This document shows, piece by piece, positions 21,707 through 26,446 of a stretch of DNA of 26,446 bases. The stretch lies in assembly GCA_045647785.1 (NCBI GenBank), contig JAZRMU010000015.1:1-26446 (forward strand). Reading direction: 5' to 3'. The translations under genes and the position numbers were made by a program. Source of the DNA: SIG565 sp045647785 (GTDB taxonomy: Bacteria > Bacillota > Clostridia > Oscillospirales > Acutalibacteraceae). Below the pieces are notes generated by a model, which was given only the letters and a program-made list of their open reading frames with translations, made no database searches and was not told the origin of the DNA. Position 1 is the stretch's first letter. Every line of letters starts with the position of its first letter.

Positions 21707-23098
21707 TTAAAACTCTATAACCTTTTCAATGTACGAACGAAGCTCGGTAATGGGAATGCGCTTCTGCTCCATAGTATCACGGTCGCGAACTGTTACGCAG
21801 CCGTCATTTTCGCTTTCGAAATCGTATGTAATACAAATGGGTGTGCCGATTTCATCCTCGCGACGGTAACGCTTACCGATAGAGCCCGCATCATCGAAAT
21901 CAACCATAAAGTATTTTGCAAGCTCGGAGTAAACCTCCATAGCCTTATCGCTGAGCTTTTTAGAAAGCGGAAGCACGGCAGCCTTGAAGGGAGCGAGTGC
22001 GGGATGTAGGCGAAGAACAGTTCTTATGTCGCCCTTTTCATCGGTTTCCTCATCATACGCATCGCAAAGGAAAGCAAGTGTTACGCGGTCAGCACCAAGA
22101 GACGGCTCAACAACATAGGGAACATATTTCTCATTTGCCTCTTGATCAAAATAGGACATATCCTCGCCCGAATGCTCGGCGTGCTGTGTCAGGTCATAAT
22201 CCGTACGGTCGGCAATACCCCACAATTCACCCCAACCGAACGGGAACATAAATTCGAAGTCGGTTGTCGCCTTGGAATAGAACGAAAGCTCATCCTTATC
22301 GTGGTCGCGAAGTCTTAAGTTTTCCTCTCTCATACCAAGATTTATAAGCCAGTCGCGGCAGAAGGCGCGCCAGTATTCAAACCACTCAAGGTCTGTACCG
22401 GGCTTGCAGAAGAATTCGAGCTCCATCTGCTCGAACTCGCGTGTACGGAAAGTGAAGTTACCGGGAGTGATTTCGTTGCGGAAGGATTTACCAACCTGAC
22501 AAACACCAAAGGGTACCTTTCTTCTTGTTGTGCGCTGAATATTCTTAAAGTTTACGAATATGCCCTGTGCTGTTTCGGGACGGAGATACAGTGTATTTGT
22601 GCTGTCCTCGGTTACACCCTGGAAGGTTTTAAACATAAGGTTAAACTTGCGAATATCGGTAAAATCACCCGAGCCGCAGTCGGGGCAAACGATGCCGTTT
22701 TCCTTAATATAGTTATACATTTCTTCATCCGAAAAGCCTGCGGGGTTTACATCCAGTCCGTTAGCTGCTACATAATCCTCAATAAGCTTATCTGCTCTGT
22801 GGCGTGTTTTGCAAACCTTGCAATCCATAAGCGGGTCGGAGAAGCCACCGAGATGACCTGAAGCCACCCAAGTTTCACGGTTCATAATAATTGCACTGTC
22901 AAGACCAACATTATACGGGCTTTCCTGAACGAATTTTTTCCACCAAGCCTTTTTAACATTGTTCTTGAGCTCAACTCCTAAAGGACCGTAATCCCAAGAG
23001 TTGGCAAGACCGCCGTAAATTTCGCTACCCGCATATACAAAGCCGCGACCTTTACATAGGTTTACTATCGTTTCCATTGTCTTTTTAGTGTTATCCAT
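21707..23098 (-). CDS. glyS: Glycyl-tRNA synthetase, alpha2 type
   Basis: A 463-residue class II synthetase that charges tRNA-Gly, of the single-chain dimeric form (GlyQS/GRS1-like). Class II motif 2 is at about 205-230 (FRNEITPGNFTFRTREFEQ), and LGADRVTLAFLCDAY is motif 3. Four cysteines in two pairs, C93/C96 (CKVC) and C138/C141 (CPDC), form a zinc-binding insert. The C-terminal anticodon-binding domain occupies the last 100 residues. GGAGG precedes the ATG by 8 nt. The leader is only about 38 nt, so no T-box fits. The Na/Pi transporter gene follows on the same strand. Confidence 0.96.
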   Translation of the reverse strand: MDNTKKTMETIVNLCKGRGFVYAGSEIYGGLANSWDYGPLGVELKNNVKKAWWKKFVQESPYNVGLDSAIIMNRETWVASGHLGGFSDPLMDCKVCKTRHRADKLIEDYVAANGLDVNPAGFSDEEMYNYIKENGIVCPDCGSGDFTDIRKFNLMFKTFQGVTEDSTNTLYLRPETAQGIFVNFKNIQRTTRRKVPFGVCQVGKSFRNEITPGNFTFRTREFEQMELEFFCKPGTDLEWFEYWRAFCRDWLINLGMREENLRLRDHDKDELSFYSKATTDFEFMFPFGWGELWGIADRTDYDLTQHAEHSGEDMSYFDQEANEKYVPYVVEPSLGADRVTLAFLCDAYDEETDEKGDIRTVLRLHPALAPFKAAVLPLSKKLSDKAMEVYSELAKYFMVDFDDAGSIGKRYRREDEIGTPICITYDFESENDGCVTVRDRDTMEQKRIPITELRSYIEKVIEF

Positions 23099-23142
23099 TT
23101 ATATAACCTCCAAAGAAAAAATATACATTTTTATACATTTTA

Positions 23143-23171
23143 ATAATATATAAAAATGCACTCAAAGTCAA
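23143..23171 (-). promoter_or_regulatory. Promoter of glyS
   Basis: Minus-strand TTGACT (23166-23171), 17-bp spacer, TATTAT (23143-23148), giving a leader of about 38 nt. Confidence 0.75.
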
Positions 23172-23224
23172 GAGAAAAGCAAGACCTCCTGAAAAATTTG
23201 TAAATTTTACGGATACTTAAATTC

Positions 23225-23253
23225 TTGACATATCTTTTTTTGTGGGATATACT
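23225..23253 (+). promoter_or_regulatory. Promoter of the HPr-like gene pair
   Basis: TTGACA (23225-23230), 17-bp spacer, TATACT (23248-23253), with GGAGGG 18 bp further on. It is divergent from the glyS promoter. An AAAATTT-GT-AAATTTT palindrome (23193-23208) lies between the two. Confidence 0.8.
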
Positions 23254-23283
23254 AATAATACTAACCTAAAGGAGGGTTTATAT

Positions 23284-23547
23284 ATGGCTTATAAACTACA
23301 GCTTCACGATGTTGATTTTGCTGAATTTTTAAAAACGGTTGATAAATGCCGCGGTGATGTTTTTTTAGAGACCGAGGACGGTGATATTCTCAACCTTAAA
23401 TCCCGTCTTTGCCAGATGCTCGGTCTTGCAACTCTGCTCAAGGGCGCCGAAATCGGCGAGGCAACCGTTCGTTGCCAAATCCCCGAGGATGAAACAATAC
23501 TTTTCAGATTTAATCTATACGGCGAAAAGCCCGCGGATAAGGAGTAA
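23284..23547 (+). CDS. Small HPr/Crh-like protein lacking the phospho-histidine segment
   Basis: An 87-residue protein, the length of HPr. The segment from residue 12 reads FAEFLKTVDKCRGDVFLE, then LNLKSRLCQMLGLATLLKGAEI (37-58). This lines up with the HPr/Crh core: DVFLE as in Crh, and NLKS-x5-LG-x4-KGAEI around regulatory Ser46, here S40. The G-L-H-A-R-P loop with catalytic His15 is absent. If the match is real it resembles Crh, which also lacks His15 and works only through Ser46. This comparison is from memory and the identity is modest, so a conserved protein of unknown function is the safe reading. The ATG at 23284 follows GGAGGG by 7 nt. Confidence 0.6.
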   Translation: MAYKLQLHDVDFAEFLKTVDKCRGDVFLETEDGDILNLKSRLCQMLGLATLLKGAEIGEATVRCQIPEDETILFRFNLYGEKPADKE

Positions 23548-23558
23548 GGAGAATTAAA

Positions 23559-23840
23559 ATGACAGATTTTTTAACCTATAAGGGTAAACCGCTTGTTCGC
23601 TGCGGCAATGAAATTTACTATGGCGATATGAGCGAAAAGGTTGTTGTTAAATTAGAAATTTTAACGACTAAAAAAGAGGGCGATTTAGTGCTTGCCGATA
23701 AAATCAAGGTACTGCTGCTCAACAGCGATACAGCCCTCCCAATCAAGGACAGAATTATTAAAACAAGCGAAAAAGTCGGTCTCTATGAGGCTATGGATAT
23801 CGGTGCTATCTGGCTCGAGAGAGAGCTCAAGAAGGCATAA
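23559..23840 (+). CDS. Conserved small protein of unknown function
   Basis: A 93-residue acidic/basic mixed protein, cytoplasmic with no membrane segment. It opens MTDFLTYKGKPLVRCGNEIYYG, then a beta-rich stretch, and ends with an amphipathic DIGAIWLERELKKA helix. I believe close relatives exist widely in clostridia but know no function. It starts behind AAGGAG, 11 bp after the HPr-like gene, and shares its promoter and terminator, so the two probably act together. Confidence 0.8.
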   Translation: MTDFLTYKGKPLVRCGNEIYYGDMSEKVVVKLEILTTKKEGDLVLADKIKVLLLNSDTALPIKDRIIKTSEKVGLYEAMDIGAIWLERELKKA

Positions 23841-23887
23841 AATCGGAACAGCTTATATAAGTTTAGTTCCGCTTGGTATAGATTATG

Positions 23888-23928
23888 AAAAAAAGTCCCT
23901 GAAACTATTGGTTTTGGGGGCTTTTTCT
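23888..23928 (+). terminator. Terminator of the HPr-like gene pair
   Basis: A long stem from AAAAAGTCCCTGAAAC (23890-23905) to GTTTTGGGGGCTTTTT (23911-23926) with a few G-T pairs and a T-run, about 50 bp after the stop. An inverted repeat CGGAAC/GTTCCG (23844-23849/23866-23871) lies just before it. Confidence 0.8.
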
Positions 23929-23945
23929 ATTGACTTTTATCTATG

Positions 23946-24074
23946 TCAAGATTATTCCTAAAGCCTTACGGTGAATTTCGTTAGCGGTACGGCGACGAGG
24001 AGGGCAATGAGTTGGAGGGTAAACCCGTCAGACTGAAGCTTTTCTTAAAAGATTGCGATTTATATTCGTTTTAG
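23946..24074 (+). pseudogene. Remnant of a glycoside-hydrolase-like gene (C-terminus)
   Basis: An open frame from 23985 to the stop at 24072-24074 encodes GDEEGNELEGKPVRLKLF, then L-K-D-C-D-L-Y-S-F. The G-K-P-V-R-L-x-F-x-L-K-D-A-D-L-Y-S-F ending is characteristic of the C-terminal sandwich of secreted or intracellular glycoside hydrolases (GH32-like group) in clostridia. The frame upstream is broken by a TAG at 23982 after L-K-P-Y-G-E-F-R, and no start or ribosome site fits. It is followed by a proper terminator. This is the tail of a gene whose body was deleted. The family name is from memory. Confidence 0.5.
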
Positions 24075-24110
24075 TTCAATTAAGTCTCTCCTTCGATATC
24101 AATTTTATTT

Positions 24111-24140
24111 TTAACCCTCGGCTTATCGCCGGGGGTTTTC
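24111..24140 (+). terminator. Terminator behind the decayed gene
   Basis: AACCCTCGGC (24113-24122) pairs with GCCGGGGGTT (24128-24137), one G-T pair, with a T-run. It lies 38 bp past the remnant's stop codon. Confidence 0.8.
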
Positions 24141-24208
24141 ACTTTCAAAGAAAAATTTGCTAAAAAGTGAAATTATATATTGATTTATTGGGTATAATAA
24201 GTTATAAT
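24137..24208 (+). promoter_or_regulatory. pckG promoter with upstream inverted repeat
   Basis: TTGATT (24180-24185), 17-bp spacer, TATAAT (24203-24208). Just upstream, 9-bp arms TTTCACTTT (24137-24145) and AAAGTGAAA (24164-24172) form a candidate operator. A second TATAAT at 24193-24198 lacks a matching -35. Confidence 0.65.
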
Positions 24209-24257
24209 CTAAAAGGAGAAAATTGTTTTTTCAAATATTTTTAGGAGTGTTTCAGTT

Positions 24258-26036
24258 ATGACAGAAAACAAAACCGTTATCAAATGGCTTGAAGAAATGA
24301 AAACTCTTTTAAGCCCCGACAAGGTTGTTTGGGTTGATGGCACAGATGAGCAGCGCGAAGAGCTGCGCGCTTTAGCCGTTGAGCTTGGCGAGCTTGAGGT
24401 TCTTAACCAGGAGAAACTTCCCGGTTGCTACCTCCACAGAACCAACCCCAACGATGTAGCCCGCGTTGAGGACCGCACATTTATCTGCACCTCTACAAAG
24501 GAAATGGCAGGTCCCACCAACAACTGGTGCGACCCCAAAGAAATGTACGAAAAGCTTTACAGCATTGCAAAGGACAGCTACAAGGGCAGAACCATGTATG
24601 TAATCCCCTATTCTATGGGACCGATTGGCTCACCTCTTGCTAAAATCGGTATCGAAATCACCGATTCTGTATATGTTGTTCTCAATATGCTTATTATGAC
24701 CCGCGTTGGCACCAAGGTTCTTGAAGTTCTTGGCGACAGCAACGACTGGGTAAGAGGTTTACACTCTCGCTGCGATGTTGATCCCGAAAAGAGATATATC
24801 TGCCACTTCCCCGAGGATAACACCATTATTTCCGTAAACTCGGGCTACGGCGGAAATGTGCTTCTCGGTAAAAAGTGCTTCGCACTTCGTATCGCTTCCT
24901 TCCAGGGCTGGAAAGAGGGCTGGATGGCAGAGCATATGCTCATTTTAGGTCTCCAGAATCCCAAGGGCGAGGTTAAATATATAGCTGCTGCTTTCCCCTC
25001 TGCTTGCGGCAAGACCAACCTTGCAATGCTCATTCCCCCCGAGTATCTTCGCGAAAAGGGCTACAAGGTTTGGACCGTTGGCGATGACATCGCTTGGATG
25101 AGAATCGGCGAGGACGGCAGACTTTATGCTATCAACCCCGAAAACGGATTCTTCGGCGTTGCTCCCGGCACCAACGAGAAATCCAACTTCAATGCACTTG
25201 AGTCCACCAAGAAGAACACCATCTTCACCAATGTGGCACTCGACCTTAATGACAATACCGTTTGGTGGGAAGGTCTTAATAAAAACCTCCCCGAGAACGC
25301 ACTTGACTGGAAGGGCAATCCTTGGGATGCTTCCAAGTTCGACAAGTCTGACAAGTCTACCTGTGCTGCTCACCCCAACTCACGCTTTACTGCTCCGGCT
25401 GAAAACTGCCCCTGCATTTCTGATGAGTTCAACAAGGGTGCAGGCGTTCCGATTTCTGCTATCGTATTCGGCGGTCGTCGTGCTAAATGCGCTCCGCTTG
25501 TATACCAATCAAAGGATTGGGAGAACGGTGTATTTATCGGCTCTGCAATGGCTAGTGAGACCACTGCTGCCGCTGCAGGCGCTGTAGGCGTTGTTCGTCG
25601 CGACCCGATGGCTATGCTTCCCTTCTGCGGCTACCACATGGCCGACTACTTCCAGCATTGGCTCGATATGGGCAAGAAGCTTGGCGACAAGGCTCCCAAA
25701 ATCTTCAATGTTAACTGGTTCCGCACCGACGACGAAGGCAACTTCGTATGGCCCGGCTTTGGCGACAATATGAGAGTTCTTAACTGGATTATTGACCGCT
25801 GCGAGGGCAAGGCTGATGCTACCGAGACCGCTATCGGTTATGTTCCGAAGCCCGAGGACATCGACCTTACCGACCTTGATATGGATATGGCTACTCTTAA
25901 GGATATTCTTACCGTTGATAAGGGCATCTGGTCAAAAGAGGCTGAAGAAATCGAACAGCACTACAAGAAGTTCGGCGATAAGCTACCTGCTGAACTCCGC
26001 CGTCAGCTCGACGCTCTTAAGGCTAACCTTAAGTAA
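24258..26036 (+). CDS. pckG: Phosphoenolpyruvate carboxykinase (GTP)
   Basis: A 592-residue enzyme interconverting oxaloacetate and PEP with GTP/GDP (and CO2). The P-loop with the hyper-reactive cysteine is AAFPSACGKTNLAML (243-257; C250, K252), the metal-binding GDDIAWM stretch follows near 275-281, and R73 in EDRTF matches the PEP-binding arginine. WFRTDDEGNFVWPGFGDN near the C-terminus is diagnostic of the GTP class (PF00821). Length is normal. The ATG is 10 nt after AGGAG (24243-24247). Codon use is biased to C/G-ending codons, suggesting high expression. In gut anaerobes it often runs in the carboxylating direction. It is a single gene with its own promoter and terminator. Confidence 0.97.
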   Translation: MTENKTVIKWLEEMKTLLSPDKVVWVDGTDEQREELRALAVELGELEVLNQEKLPGCYLHRTNPNDVARVEDRTFICTSTKEMAGPTNNWCDPKEMYEKLYSIAKDSYKGRTMYVIPYSMGPIGSPLAKIGIEITDSVYVVLNMLIMTRVGTKVLEVLGDSNDWVRGLHSRCDVDPEKRYICHFPEDNTIISVNSGYGGNVLLGKKCFALRIASFQGWKEGWMAEHMLILGLQNPKGEVKYIAAAFPSACGKTNLAMLIPPEYLREKGYKVWTVGDDIAWMRIGEDGRLYAINPENGFFGVAPGTNEKSNFNALESTKKNTIFTNVALDLNDNTVWWEGLNKNLPENALDWKGNPWDASKFDKSDKSTCAAHPNSRFTAPAENCPCISDEFNKGAGVPISAIVFGGRRAKCAPLVYQSKDWENGVFIGSAMASETTAAAAGAVGVVRRDPMAMLPFCGYHMADYFQHWLDMGKKLGDKAPKIFNVNWFRTDDEGNFVWPGFGDNMRVLNWIIDRCEGKADATETAIGYVPKPEDIDLTDLDMDMATLKDILTVDKGIWSKEAEEIEQHYKKFGDKLPAELRRQLDALKANLK

Positions 26037-26047
26037 TTAAACAAAGT

Positions 26048-26082
26048 TAACCCCCTATGCCGCGCATAGGGGGTTATTTTTC
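26048..26082 (+). terminator. Terminator of pckG
   Basis: Perfect 13-bp stem, TAACCCCCTATGC (26048-26060) with GCATAGGGGGTTA (26064-26076), a 3-nt loop and TTTTT, 11 bp after the stop codon. Confidence 0.92.
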
Positions 26083-26121
26083 TGTAAAAATCAGGAGGGC
26101 GCGAACGCCCTCCTACAAAAT

Positions 26122-26446
26122 TTAATATACTTCTCTGAAATAAAGCCCGCGAGTAAATTCGCCTATCGGCTTTTTGCCGCTTTTATAAGCAGCTATAAGC
26201 TCTGCCGTTTCTGCCCTGCTTTCGGTGGTGAAATAAAGATAGAAAAAATCTACCGAAAAATCATTCAGCCTATCGGCAAGATAATGCGGTTTCCCATTAT
26301 AAACCACCGAATATCCGCTATAGCAGCGCACGGGGAACTGTGTTTTTGTTCTGTCGGTGATACACCTATCTCTATCACAGCCCTCGCATCCTTTATGGCC
26401 CACGGAGCAGTTTTTGGTTAACATAAGCGGTAGTCTTCCGTATGCA
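26122..26446 (-). CDS. U32-family peptidase, C-terminal part (runs off the window)
   Basis: The frame stays open to the window edge: before the ATG at 26424 it reads A-Y-G-R-L-P-L, giving YGRLPLMLTKNC, the conserved metal-site stretch of U32 (collagenase-like) peptidases. Clustered cysteines follow (CSVGHKGCEGC), then DRTKTQFPVRC, a SVVYNGKPHYLADRL segment and the closing FTRGLYFREVY, all typical of the family's C-terminal third. The gene is therefore partial, with its N-terminal part beyond position 26446, and the ATG at 26424 is not the real start. Relatives include tRNA or rRNA hydroxylation factors as well as proteases, so the activity is uncertain. Confidence 0.8.
   Translation of the reverse strand, partial: AYGRLPLMLTKNCSVGHKGCEGCDRDRCITDRTKTQFPVRCYSGYSVVYNGKPHYLADRLNDFSVDFFYLYFTTESRAETAELIAAYKSGKKPIGEFTRGLYFREVY

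Noticed and set aside
23099..23241. T-box leader for glyS
   Set aside because: The promoter at 23143-23171 leaves only about 38 nt of leader, and no T-box bulge or specifier stem is visible.
23946..24074. Riboswitch or structured RNA upstream of pckG
   Set aside because: The GC-rich block looked like an aptamer at first, but it translates to a recognisable protein tail with a stop codon and its own terminator, and matches no riboswitch consensus I know.

Overview
The window reads as chromosome from a low-to-mid GC Gram-positive anaerobe of class Clostridia, most like a gut Oscillospiraceae/Ruminococcaceae-type organism. This is inferred from strong GGAGG ribosome sites, TTGACA-17-TATAAT promoters, a lipobox ABC sugar-binding protein without a local ATPase, the single-chain (alpha2) glycyl-tRNA synthetase, GTP-type PEP carboxykinase, a G5/3D cell-wall protein and a Gram-positive-type LexA box. 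No rRNA, tRNA, CRISPR array or insertion sequence was seen.

Layout. 1-1.6 kb: a cyclase-family metal hydrolase and an alpha/beta esterase, both on the minus strand. 1.7-4.7 kb: a carbohydrate ABC importer (binding protein plus two permeases). 4.9-6.2 kb: a CPA2-type cation/proton antiporter. 6.3-15.2 kb: a glucuronide/hexuronate utilisation locus. On the minus strand it runs araC regulator, uxuA (mannonate dehydratase), an SDR fructuronate reductase, eda (KDPG aldolase), kdgK (KDG kinase). Divergently on the plus strand it has a GPH-family symporter and a GH2 glycosidase, probably a beta-glucuronidase. Together these import a glucuronide, cleave it and take fructuronate to pyruvate plus glyceraldehyde-3-phosphate. 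Glucuronate isomerase (uxaC) is not in the window. 15.6-16.7 kb: a membrane-anchored DUF348/G5/3D cell-wall protein.

16.7-19.6 kb is the most unusual part, a phage-derived-looking switch joined to a translesion polymerase. An XRE repressor and an ImmA-type metalloprotease face a zinc-ribbon protein, a small RinA/ArpU-like regulator and a Y-family DNA polymerase. The two switch promoters point at each other. Each spacer is filled exactly by an 18-bp ATTAC-N8-GTAAT site, and two further copies of the site are placed at near-whole helical turns. The polymerase also has its own promoter with a LexA box.

19.9-23.1 kb: a Na/Pi-cotransporter/PhoU protein that appears co-transcribed behind glyS. 23.3-23.8 kb: two small proteins, the first resembling HPr/Crh but lacking the phospho-histidine segment. 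24.3-26.0 kb: pckG. 26.1-26.4 kb: the C-terminal end of a U32 peptidase running off the window. Three short stretches between genes look like remains of decayed genes. The one before pckG is the clearest: the conserved tail of a glycoside-hydrolase-like protein.
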